From Albula goreensis (taxonomy: Eukaryota > Chordata > Actinopteri > Albuliformes > Albulidae), in NCBI GenBank assembly GCA_022829145.1, contig CM040750.1:5704255-5768254 (forward strand): DNA of 64,000 nt, in the 5' to 3' direction. The notes under the pieces were generated by a model. That model was not told the origin of the DNA, searched no databases, and was given only the letters and a program-made list of their open reading frames with translations. Positions within the stretch are counted from its first letter, which is position 1, and each line of letters starts with the position of its first letter. Made by a program: the position numbers and the translations under genes. Positions 1 through 31,100 of the stretch are shown piece by piece.

Positions 1-18478
<18,478 letters not shown>

Positions 18479-18489
18479 AGGTTGATGAC

Positions 18490-18495
18490 AATAAA
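18490..18495 (+). terminator. Candidate ubr5 polyadenylation signal AATAAA
   Basis: AATAAA lies only 11 bases after the ubr5 stop codon, followed by a T-rich stretch around 18528-18545. If used, the 3' UTR would be extremely short. A second AATAAA-type hexamer is near 18916, which would give a UTR of about 450 bases. Confidence 0.4.
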
Positions 18496-21400
18496 AGTTT
18501 ACTGTTGTGTAATATTGCTAGTTCCATTTTTGTAGATTTTTTGTCTATACGGTTTTATTAAATTAAAAAAAATGCAGTGGCATCCCTGGTGGTAATTTCT
18601 GTCTGCATTGTAAATGCAGGAGGTTTGTTATTTCATTTTCTGTTTAATGAAGTGAGTCACATTCCTGCGTGGGGTTTGTAATGTCAAGTCCCACAGCCCT
18701 TGGCTCTGCCAGCTTGAACTGTATCTTCCCAGTAAACTGTCAGCCAAGCCCCAGCCAAAGATGACAGCAGAAATAACAGTAATTGAAAAAAAAATGTTAC
18801 ACTGTGAAATTGATTTTTTTTTCACCCTAAATATAAGACTAAATATCACTAAAAGTTCACTGCTGCCTTTGTGGAAAGTCATTTTTCATGTATAGGGGGA
18901 GTTGGGAATTAAAAAAATAAACTTGGATGAAAAATATTGATTTGGTCTCATTTCTGAAAACATTTTGAGAACTTTGCAGTTGAACATTCAAGAAGACTAC
19001 ATCAGAGACATTTTTCAAGGGAAGTTAATAATTTTTGAAGTGTATTTTCTAGGGATAACTATGCTGCCAGTCACAGGATGAAGCTGTAAAAGAACCCAAA
19101 TTAAGTGAAAATGTCATGGGTTCTACTAGCTGCAGAGAAGTCTTGATTGGGTTGCCCAAAGAGTTCCCATTGAGCAGTTTCCTAGCACTTCCATATGGGT
19201 ATTTTTCGAAAGAGGTTATTACCAACATGGCAAATCATCTTAAATATGTCTCCTCAAAGCCCATCTTATAGAAAATGATGGATATTTAAATGGTTACACT
19301 TCCATTGTCAGGCTAACATCAGCAAGGGTTGAGTTCAGTGGAGTTTCAGCTTAACAATTGTAAGCGGCTTATTAAACAGCCAACAAATGCACATTTATGA
19401 AGTGGTTGGGTATAAACCACTCTCAAACACCAAGCACAAAAATAGAAAGATAGACCTACATGTGAAATTTCACTATGATGCTCTGAGTACCTGAAAGCAT
19501 TCAGAAGTGAAAATTGAAACAGCAGTTTGTAACAGAGTTTTCGTGCACCTGGCAGAGTGCATGATGAGAATCGCCACATGAAAGTGAAAATTATGTACGG
19601 CCTCAATGAGGCATAACATGTTACAGCTAATGCTGTTCTCTTCCTGAGTAATTTCACAAAATTCTTGCTAGGTGTTGAGGAAGTCCACCAGTAGTGTCAA
19701 CTGTGGAGCTCATGGCTACTTTAAAACAGAAAAAAATACCTTAAAGGAAAAAGAGCAGTTCAGAGGGTGCTCATGGCAGCTGCTCAAAATAATTAGCGGT
19801 GCCTTTTTGTTGACCACTTGTTGACCACAAAAAACACACTTTAAGTTTCCATTGTTTATAGATGAGTCAACACATGATGAAACCATTCAGTCAGGAAACC
19901 AGGCATGTGGGTGGGGGGTTGTGAGTCTTTTCAGTACAGTTGTTAATGGGATAGAAACTGCTGTGGGAACAGAGTAATACGGTTACAATGAAAATTTCAG
20001 TTTAAAGCTGATTTTTTTTACAGTAAATATGGATTTCTGTCACTCAAACAATGTCCTGTGTGAAAATGATAGTGGGTGATTCAATGTGTACTCTACACTT
20101 CCATCAACATGCCATGATATTAAAAAATCTGGCTAGTACCTCTAAAAATGTACCTCTAAAATGTAGTTTCAGAGCAACTTCTTTTGCACCTGTTGTCTTG
20201 TTTCAGGGGCAAGCATGTGCATCCACACTTGCTGATTAATTCTCAAACTTAGTCTGGGGATCCAGTAGGATTTTGTTAAAGCTCTTGATCAGTTCAGGCT
20301 ATTTAAAAAGTTTAACTTGTACCATAATTTTATTGTATGTTAAACTTATTTCACCATAGTGCAGCTTCATCTTGTGGCCATTTACTACTGTACTCTCAAA
20401 TGGTTTCGCTTTAGTGACTAGGTTTTCAAACTTTCAGCAATTACAGGACCCAACTGATTTCTTCTGTCAGTCTAACTGACTCATTTACATAACTGAACCT
20501 CTTTCAGTTAGGCATGATGAGACATGATGTTTTAATTCGACATGCTAATGGTTCGTTGTGATACAACGGCCACAAAACGTGTACAATCAGCAAACGATCT
20601 GAGAAGCCAGCGCTAACGGCTAACTTAAAATTTGCATGTCCAATTTACAAGTAATTTATGAACGCATGCCCTCTGTACCTATGAGTTAAGGGTTAGATTC
20701 CCATTTTGCACAACAGGCTATAGTTTACATTGATGACCTGCAAGTCAAATAGTGGTAAAGAAAATAGTGGTAAAGAAAAGAACAATACCATAATATGACC
20801 ACTACCATGATTCTTTCTGTAATTTCTTCTGAGTCAGCTCTAGCGATAATGTAGATAGTGGCTCGTCAATATTGGTGGGGAAGGGGGCATCAAATTGTAA
20901 ACCACGTCAGTTAGAAATTCAGCTTGTCACAATGTTTTTTTAAGTTAAGTCTGCCACGATAGTAAGACAATCTGCTCGAGTATCGCTGTCAAATCAACTA
21001 AATACTAAGAAATATGTAATTTGCAGATCTGGCTGATTATCACAATTATGTCCAACGTTTTGCGGTATTCCCAAAAATTGCAAACATTAAAAACAATTAT
21101 GTCCGCAAAGCCTTCTGACGTTGTAGCTATTAGCTTACATCAAAATTATTTAGTGGACATTATTCATTCTGATAAAATACAGGTACAGAGTGGACTAATG
21201 GCATTAGACATCTCTTATTTGTGGCTGAGAGACCTTAAATAACCTCAGTTCAACGAAGGCCACACAAAGTAAATTTCATGGTGAACTGAAGTTTTTTTCA
21301 TGCAGGACTTGTAACTTCTCGGTGTTGTCATTCTTAGCTTGGCTAGCTACAGTATCTTGTTGGCTAGCATTACATCCCTTCCATTTGAATGGTGACGTTG

Positions 21401-21814
21401 CACTAATCTTCAGCAGGAGTCTCAAAGCAAGTAGCTATCTGGCTTCAGCTTTGCTAGGCATTTCGATTCGTTAGCTTTGCTATGTGAGGTTGATTGCTGT
21501 CGATAAGTAGTCTTTGTAAATGCTAGCTGTACCTCATAAATGTTTGCGGTAGCTATCGTATCTAGACAACGTTAGCGGACAACTTAGCTAGTCTTCGAGT
21601 AAAAGAACGTCCACTTCAGTTAATGGAAAAGTATAGGTTTAGCTTTCTCGCAATACGATTGAATTTCGTGGCTAGCTTGCTAGCTTGTTAAGATATTTAT
21701 TCCCTTGTTTGAAGAAGATGATACTATCAAATTGAACCTCCCCCTGCCGGATTCCTTCCCCGTTATTAGCGTGCTAGTCTGTAACGTTCGCTGTGTCAGT
21801 GGCTTAGTGTAAAG
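18496..21814. other. Intergenic region ubr5-mtdh
   Basis: No coding exon recognised on either strand; the open frames present are short and unlike known proteins. A/T-rich in the first 2.5 kb. From about 21340 it becomes rich in TTAGC/GCTAGC words leading into the mtdh first exon. Confidence 0.7.
21700..21814 (+). promoter_or_regulatory. mtdh: mtdh 5' UTR / proximal promoter region
   Basis: Sequence immediately before the mtdh ATG. CCGGATTCCTTCCCC gives ETS-type GGAA cores on the minus strand. No TATA box is visible. The ATG context is AAGATGG (A at -3, G at +4), a strong Kozak match. The transcription start is not determined. Confidence 0.45.
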
Positions 21815-22159
21815 ATGGCAGCGAGCTGGCAGGACGTTGCAACTCAGCAGGCCGAGTTGCTGTCAAGTCGTCTGAGGGAGCTACTGTCCACCGGCCTGGG
21901 CCTGCTCCGCTCGGAGCTTGGGGTGGATTTAGGTCTCAAACCCGAGCTTTATCCGACATGGGTTATCCTCTTAACGGCATTCCTTGGGCTGTTGGTCATC
22001 GTGGTACTGTGGGCCGCGGCCTGTAGTGGGATAGTGGGTGGTAAGAGGCGATCAGTCAGAACTACTGAAGAGAGTAATGAGAGCACGAAGGCCCCCGTGA
22101 CAAAAGCTGCCAAAACCGAGGAGCAGAAGAAGAAAAACAAAAAGAAACCTGCCGAGAAG
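21815..22159 (+). CDS. mtdh: mtdh exon 1
   Basis: Residues 1-115: MAASWQDVATQQAELLSSRL, the LRELL motif, transmembrane helix about 49-69, then EEQKKKNKKKPAEK. The start ATG is the first in frame and aligns with the human MAARSWQDE start. Donor gtgaat, phase 0. Confidence 0.96.
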
Positions 22160-25100
22160 GTGAATATCAAAGTTTGACTATCTAGCTAGCTAACTAGCTT
22201 ATTTGGCTACCAAGCTATGTTGGTTTCCAGACCCAACGAGATTAATGATATACATTAGCTACACTAGATAGCTATTGCTAGGGAGCTACTCTGTACTACA
22301 TTAGCCTAATGTCCAGCTAGCTAAAAATCAGTAGCACTTTCATTTTCATTTGTATAAGGATTTCTCTTTCTTAATTTCGAAAACAAAGTTCCGAAAGAAA
22401 ATACAGACGGCTTGTTAGTAATATGTCATTTTTCATATTACACAATCTATGCCATATAACAGGTACCGTTTATAGAAACATTAGCTAACTAGATAACGTT
22501 AGCAAGCGAATTCAGTGAAGCCCAGCTAAGGTTACCGAATAGAATATCTGTCTAACTAACGTTGGAAACAGACTAAACGACAAGATTTGCAAATAAGGTT
22601 ATCTCTATCTAGCTAACGGTATGTAACATTTAACAAGCTAACTGTTGGTCGTGGCCATCCAGAATAGTTCGTTTGCTAGGCATCAGTTCGCTAACTAAAA
22701 TGTGTGAAAGTTGTGGTTTCAATTTTTTTATGTCATCGGGTGGAAGTTACAGTCAACATGTGTATATCACTAGATAGCTAGCGGTGTCATTATCTAGGTA
22801 ATTATGTAGTAGCGACAGCTACTATAGTAGTTGAGCATGACAGATCTGACATGGTGAGACCCTTGTTCATACGCGGTTAGTATGTCGACACTACAGCGGC
22901 TTTTCAGTTAGCTAGCTACTGTACCGGCAGGATTTGACATGGGTCTGAGTTTTCATTCATTCTCGTAGGTAAGCTTACGAGTGTGTATTCCACTAATTCG
23001 TTGAGATTGGCGATTGCTAAATCGGCAAAACTAACCAATATATGTCAAATGTGCTAAGGTGTACATTTCTTAAAAGTTTGACAACTAGCAGGAATTTTAA
23101 ACAAGGCATTAAATTGGTATTGTTGGTAACGGTTCTAACTGCACATTAATTCAGAGATATAGTCTCGGGTAGAGTACAGACCTCATTTTATAATCCCTAA
23201 TATGAGGCAAATGTCAAAGTTGATATTCTTGAAGAATTGCGGAAATCTATTTAAAATGGTAATTTTACGTAAATTACTTTGCTGAGTGTCTTCACCTTTA
23301 AGATTCATGAGTTTCCCATATACGGTAGTATACGATGAGGATATTTTACAATTTCCAGTAATGCAATTACAACTCTGTAACTGACCAACAGAAACCCCAG
23401 CCAAATGGTCGCACTGTGGTGGACCTTCAGGAGGACGCCAATGTTACTGAAGAGAATTTGAAACCCGTACTGGCTGAAGTCAAGACTGAAAAGGTGAGTT
23501 TGTCTCATTTGAAGACCAGTGTTATCCGATTGATTTTAGTTTTTGCTCATATATCATCAAACTAAGATTGAAATGTAGCCTATCCCGATTTTAAATAATC
23601 ATGTGGTTCATTTGGCTTGTGACTCACTGGGCTTGTTGCTTTTAACTGAGAACATTTTATACCTGGTTCTTAAGAAGTAGCACTTGCAGACTGTGACCAT
23701 AGTGATCAGTCCATCCCCTGATGTCGCTGGACAGACAGTGATTTGGAAGGGCCAGCTGGCAGTGTCAAGTTGCCATCTGAACATGCAGATGCAGCATGTC
23801 CTGGGCTCATGCTGGCACTGTGAGGAGGATTCCCTGCCTGGACCTACTGTCTGACGTGGTTTCCTTCTGTAGTCTGTGCCAGCAGCTCCAGTCATTCCAT
23901 TTGGACGCTGGCATCACTGTTAGTCGTATTTGACATTTACCATGACATCTAGTCAGAAAACTTGTTTCCTGATGTATGATTAAACTTTTTGCTGGAGCTG
24001 TTTGCATTCTCATGTAGAGCCCTGTCAAAAATTTTAATGCAGTATTTTAAATTACATTTTGTATGTTTGTGTCAAGGCTAACAACCCTTAGGGACTGAAC
24101 AATGATTTGTGTCAAACATGTTCAGGATTTGCTTGTTTTAACCACATTTGTATCCTTAACTACAAATTGTCTCCCCAGGCAAAAAAGAATAAGAAAAAGG
24201 CCAAAACTGAAGTGAAGCAAACAAAGACTCCCTCTTCCTCTGATGGGAAAGAGCCAGATGAAGGTACTGTATAAGAATTACACAAATTTAGTCCAGTTTT
24301 ATAGTGCAGGACTTCCCAGCTTTTACTGTACCTATCCAATGATTTGACAGAAGTCCTGTCCTGTATCCTTTTTCTTAACATATGCAGATTTACTGACTTT
24401 AAAACTGTAATCTAAAACTTTGGCATGGTCAGAGCTGGCAGTGAGAGCCAATTGGTTTGGATTTTAATGTCCAGTGCTCAGAAGTGATTCCCTTTGCTAC
24501 TTTGTGTTCATCTTTTGTTCACACATGCAACTTGCATAACAGACAGCCTAACTAAATAGCAAAGAGTGGTGTGTAGCAAATCTGTCATAAATAGCTAAAT
24601 ATCTACCTTGAATAGCTAGTTTAGCTATTTAAATAGCTAGTTTTATATCTAATAGAGCAAGCTACTGTAGAGCAAGTACAGACTGTACAGATGTTGTAAA
24701 GGCAATTGATGGCCATTGAATTGTATCCATTGTTGATAACAGCCAGTCAACTGGGATTGAATTTATAATGATATCAGAGGTTGCAAAGGTATATTTCCAG
24801 CTTTTCTTAAATGCATTTGAATGTGAAACTGGAAAAATGACCTCAGTCTGAGCCAAGAGAGTGGAGATTTGAACAAACCTGAGTGCCCTTTTTGCTCAGA
24901 AGAGCAGCAGGTATTTGTGAGCAACATTATCCTGTTTAATCCCAAACCCATGTGTCTCTCAGGCGCTTGGGAAACCAAGATCAGTAACCGGGAGAAGCGG
25001 CAGCAGAGGAGGAAGGACAAGCTGACTGGGGAGGATTCTGGGAGCCCGGGAGGAGGGGAGCCCACTGCAAGCTCCACTGTGGAGCAGCCCAAACCCACAG

Positions 25101-28100
25101 CTACTGTACCTGGAGGGCAGAGGAAGAATAAAGGTAAGAACCTAGCAGGCCCTAGGTCATTATGCAGTCATTTTTCTATTGTCTTACCAGATATTATTTG
25201 CTAACACACTCTGACGCACACTTTAGGGCAAGTGGACAATGTTTCTTGATTGTGCACACTTCAAATGTCTTGGTGCAGCATGTAAGTTTGGGAAATGTGG
25301 GAAATGGCACCTCTATTGGCTGCAAGGGTAAATTCAGCCTAATTTGTGAGTGGCCTGGAGCAGCTCTGAGCATGCCCAGAGATGGCCTTTGGCCCTCCCA
25401 CATTCCCTAACTGACCCTTAAGCACACACACTGAAGTAGGAACAGAGTGGAAGTGAGCCTGAACCATTTATAACAATGTTCCTCACTCAAAAAATATGTT
25501 TGTTAGTCCAGTAAAGTGTAGCTAAGCATAACTATAGCAGTATGTAGCAGTTCAGCTAACTCTGGTTAGGTATTTGCGATATTACTGTACAAATTGGAAC
25601 ATGTTATTTTAGAGCAAACTGTGCTACGCTTGCAAGCTATCTCACGTTATAATTCTGAAGTAACAAATTCAATTATAGTAGCTGCCATTACTCTGATGTA
25701 AGTGCTTAATTGTATAATCAAAGCCCCTGCACAATAGTCCTGTCATTAAAATTTTGTCGATTTATTACACATGAAAGTGCTGCCAGATTTATAAAGAGGT
25801 CAGCCCTTTCTACTAATTCTTAATGTACCATTACCAGCTGCAGCTAGGAGCTTTATGTGTTGATGTAAATAATTAGCCACAGCATTGTGTTGGGATGCAG
25901 GGGTTCGGATGAATGTAACGTATCGCCCGTCTCTTTGCATAAGAGCAGCTCTGCAGTCGGGTACTCCTGGCCTGCCTGTGGTGGCTGCACAGGAAGCTCA
26001 GTGTTCTAATGCGATTTATCAGCAGGAACTGTGCTGACTGCATGCTCGTCTGAGCCCTCATGAAGTAACAGAGGAGCTGGCGGCTGGAAAATGAGGCTAC
26101 ACATAGGACCTCCCATTAAAAACCAGGGGGTGAAAACCAGGCAGTCTTTTTGTCCTGTTGCATTTCACAATTTTCTTTCCTTGTTAGATGCTCTCATAAG
26201 CAAGGAATCCGAAATTTCACACATGAGCCAGTGGATCCCAGAGTCACCTTCACTTTCAGACCATTTAATACTGTACCTTTATAGTATCAAACCATAAGCA
26301 TGGTGTCAGAACTCCATTCGAGTTGATTGTGTTTACTGTGGCTGTTAACGTTAATGTTTGCGGTTATATTTGTCACACTTGGCCTCATTATCCCATAAAC
26401 TGAGAGCAGATTGCTAATTTGGCCCACTGCTGGAGAGCTGTCCCCAGAAGGTGTTACCGGGTGCTCCCATGTTGTCTTGTTGCCAGTGGCTGCTCTGTAC
26501 CTGAGGGAGTGCCCTGTGTGCCATGTTTACCCAAAGCTGTATCACTCAGCTCTACTCCATGCTACCAGCCCAGGGAATTCTGGATCCTCCCAAGCAATGA
26601 GGAACTAAAGGAGTAATATCTCCGAATTTAACCTATGTTAACCTCCGTAAAAAGTTACTGAAGGGTCTTGACAAAAACATGTCTGAATGAGAGTCAGTCT
26701 CTGCTGCAGCTGTGCTGGTCCTCTCTTAGTTTCTCTCTCTCACTGCTCCTCCAGGTGAGGCACTGCGCACCAAACCAGGCAAGGGCGACGCCATCATATC
26801 TCAAGGTAAGGCACTGCGGTAGCGTCCAAGATAAGTGTGCAGTCTGGCGAGTGCTGAACAGGCACGGCGTGCTCGCCGCGTACTGAAAGACCTCTGTGAG
26901 CAAAGAACCCAGAGCTGCAAAAAAAAGACAGGAGCTCTTCCAGGCGAATGCCTGTGTTTGAGGTGTCTGAAAGGTGTGTCCTCTCCCTCAGTCTCGGCCA
27001 GCTGGAGTGAGACGCCTGCACTGAACGGAGGAGGGTGGAACAGCAGGGCCATGAAGCACCCAGCCCAGATGGCCAGCTCCGACGGCGAGAACTGGAGCAC
27101 CGTCGCAAACGCCACTGGGCACAGGAACGCAGAACCTGCTGCCTGGAGCCAGGAGGTGGAAGGTACTGCCACACCGATAGCAACACTGCCCCATTAGCGC
27201 TCAGGAACACTGTCTCTGGGGAACAGCATATGCACAGAGCGATCACACAAGCACTGTTGCTGTTTCTGGCATAAGCCAGGTTTCATGGTGAAGTGCACAG
27301 TGCTCATGAAAGGCCCAGTCTGTAACTCCTGCAGCTCAGAGGCTGTGCAGTGCATGACAGAGGCACACACTAAGAAAAGTTTTGCCCTCGAACAGCCACT
27401 CCCCCATGTGTCAGGGTTAGCAGAACCATTACGAGGTCCTTGCCAGTCTTCTCAGTTTACCGCCCTTCTGTCCATCACTATGATTGTCAGGACCAGAGGA
27501 AATCCCTTATCATTGTTATTATGAGTTTTTATTCTCTACAGTTTCAACAGTAGGCTAGCTGGGGAGGTGAATTTATTATTTCAACACCTACAATTCCAAC
27601 ATAGATTTAGGGTGTAAACGTGTTAATTAGACATTTACCTGACACATTTAAGTGCATAGCACATAATACACAAGGAAAAACAGGTTCCAAATAGCCCCTA
27701 AAGTGGGTTCATTGCACAAAATCACAGGGGAACCTTTTGTTGTACCATATAGAGCCATTAGCAAACCACTGAGCCATTCTGTAATATGTGATATCTCGCA
27801 TGCTGACTGATGCAGAGGAAGAATCTAGCTGTCTTTGACTGTCTGTGGAGCCTGCTCTGACCTCTATCAGTGGTTCCTATTGCTCCGCCCACACCACTCA
27901 GCTGCACCCCATGAGCACATATAAGGACAAAACAAACAATGCAGGCAGGGTTAGAGGATGAAGGCGGTGCTGTGTCTCCAGATACATATTGGGCCTTTAA
28001 GACTCATGCTTTAGCGATGGTAGGGTATATTGGCTTTTCACTGGCCTGTGCTGCCATTTTAACATACCTTAAACATTACTGCACCTCAGATTTTGAAGCA

Positions 28101-31100
28101 TTTCTGTTCCATGTCTGATATCAGTGTAATTAATGAAAGGCCGCAACGTATTTTGTCATCTATCATACGTTGTGTGTAATATATCAAGACTGTGCAGTTG
28201 GGCATTGGCTGAATGCCCAGCTGACAGTCTGCAGCCAGATAGCATTTCAGTTTGCAGCAGTGCACATGTAGGCCCAGTGGCGTGAGGGTGAGAATGATGC
28301 GAATGTCGCAAATGTCATCTGTGCAAATGGAAGCTGCAGTTTTCAGCTGCTGGTTGTTCTGTATCAGGATCATGGAGTGGAGGAGATGGGGGGATGAAGA
28401 CAGAGCTCAGCACAGCCTCCTTCACCTCGCTGGGCTTAAACCCCAACGGTAATTTCTCATCCTCTTATTGTTCATGTTGGTGTGTAACCGTAGCTTGGGG
28501 GAGGTGGTTAAAATACTGGTGTAACTGGGCTAGTAACCCAGACGGTAATGAGGGCAAAGATCAAAGAAGGGGAAATACCTTTGAATTCTCAAACATTTTA
28601 CTCATCTTGGTTTGGATAAGGGCATTTGTTTGGCCAATGAATGCAATGTAATGCTGAATTTTAATGTAGTGTCATGGTCTTACCAGTAGAGGGTGTTAAT
28701 TTATAGAAATAACCTAACATAAGGCTATAGAAGTACCCTTGTAATGTTTTGTTTTGTTTTGAAAAGATGCCGGAGTGCATCGGGAGTGTGAAATATGGAA
28801 GTATGTTATTCTTTTTTTAAATTTCTTTATGAGGTTTGAATGCGTGGGAAGTTCGGGGGTTGCGATAGATTCAGGATGGTGATGTGATTGAGAGATCTGT
28901 CTTTTGGCTTTCAGCTGGAGAGCAGCCATCCCTGTCAGACGTGCAGTGGGACAGTCCAGCCCAGGTGGATGACGAATGGTCTGGCCTGAGTAAGATGGTT
29001 ACAGTACTGTACTCCTACATTCATCTAGCACTGTAGCAGCTGGCAGGTCCAGGCACAGCACCTATAGGAATGCATGTCCTTTGAACAGTACTGCAATAAA
29101 AAGCTGAAGTAGGACTGATCAGCTGGTCATTATGGCTTAGCTGTGGCACTGGGGTTCTCTGGAAATTGGGTCCTTGTGACCACACAGCCTGGCCACTGGG
29201 TGGCACTGTTAAATAATTCTGTGGTTGCAGATGGAGTGGCGGACCCTGGCTCTGACTGGAACGCTCCCTCAGAGCTGTGGGGGAACTACGAGGAGCCCCA
29301 GCCTAGCCCCCCCACCCCACCGGAGGACCCAGCCCCTGAGGCAAAGGTCAGTCAACTAGAGGCACTGCTTGCAACCGTGTATGTGTATGTGTGTGGGGAA
29401 TGTCTGCTAACCTGTTGTATAGGCTGTTCTTCCACACTCTGTAAAAGTCTGTATCCACTTGGCTTCTGCTTCAAAGAGAATTTTTAGATGTAATCTCACA
29501 GTGGCACCATCAGCGAAACCTAAAAATAAATCTGTATCGGTAAAGATGTCTTGAGTGAAAAATCTGTACACAACCTGATGGCCTTTTGATATGAGCCCTA
29601 CCTTAGCAAATGTGCTTAAGTTCTTCCCTTGAGTCAGGCTGAACTGTACTGTTTCTGAGGGAGGGATGGTGGAAGGTAGGGTTTTGATTCAGATATGTTT
29701 GTTTCTGTGAGAGTGCTGGTGGGTGGAGTTTTGACATGTGCATGTGTGTGTGTTGGAGAGCGCTAGTGTGTGGAGTTCTGACTCTGTGTGTGTTTGTGTG
29801 GGCTCTCAGGGGTCTGACGATGAGAAGGAGAAGGGTGACTCCGCTGGGGGAAGTGGAAAACCTAAGAAGAAGAAAAAGAAGAAGAAGAAGCAGGGCGAAG
29901 ATGCAGGCACTGCTTCCCAGGTAATAACCCCTTCCTGAACTGATTTGAGATCTGCTGCTCTGTCAGTGTATAGACTCTGCGATAGCAAGCATTGCATCTT
30001 TCAGCTGATCTCAGACCTGCTCTGTCAGTGCACAGACTCTGCAAAAGCAAGCGCTGCCTCTTCCAGCTGGTGTCAGACCTATAATTCCTTGCATGTTTAG
30101 CCACATAGGCTGCACCCTCATGAATCCCTGCAGTGGGTGGAGCTGACTGACGCATTGACATGTGTTTTTCCTACATGGAATACGGCTGCTTGCTGCTTCC
30201 TTTGCTGCACCGTAATGCTTCGTTCTGCCCTGCTCTCATGTGAAGGAGGTGGGGGAGCCAGAGAAGGAGGCTTTGGCTGAGGTGGAGGAGGCAGGGCCAC
30301 CTGCCGAGGAGAAGGCCTTGTCTGCCCAAGCCGTAGCTTTCACACCTGAGGTCAGTGCGGCTTGCTGACTATGCTTGATTTGTCCCTCTGCACGAACTGT
30401 AGTTGAACGGCCCCCCTAGACAGTTTCCTGGGCTGTGCTGAATTGTGATAGCACCGTGAGGAACTGACAGCCATGTTGTCATGTTGCTTCGTGCAGGCAA
30501 GGGTGGAGCAGCCAGCGGGGGTACCAGAGAGCATATCCCAGAAGCCCCCCACACAAGTGCCACAGAGGCTAGCAGAGCCGGAGTCTACTGCCAAGCAGAA
30601 CAGCACACCTCCCCCCTCACAAAGTAAGTCACACAGAGCAGGTGAACCAGTCATCTTCATAATTACCATATGCTCCTGTCACATTCTGTGTTGCAATAAA
30701 GAGGAACTCTTTCTGCACTGTCTTACATTCAATGCTGCGACGACTTAGTTTGCACTGATCTGTAGAGCATGTGTGGTGTCACTGTGGGATATGCTAAAAC
30801 TAGTTTGATTAGCAGCTATTGCATTAAAAAGCAGTCCCTAGATTTCTTGGAGATGTTCCACTAAAGTTGGGGCATGTAGGACTGTGCTTTTACTTTCTAT
30901 GCCAAATTGTGGTGGTAACTAGTCTACACCCCAGTGGTAATTACCTGGGTATTCAGTTTTTATTTCATTTAGTTTCTTACTGGGCTGGAGTTCGGACAAT
31001 GTTTGCTTAGTTATAGAGTGAGATATTCGATGAATTTGCTCTTTAGTCTACGAGTACACTTAATCCATGTCTTGGAAACGGCCTGGCAAGTCTACCAAGC

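Noticed and set aside
27870-27925. Promoter-like words (ctccgccc, catataagg) in mtdh intron 6
   Set aside because: No exon, CpG enrichment or start context follows; likely chance.
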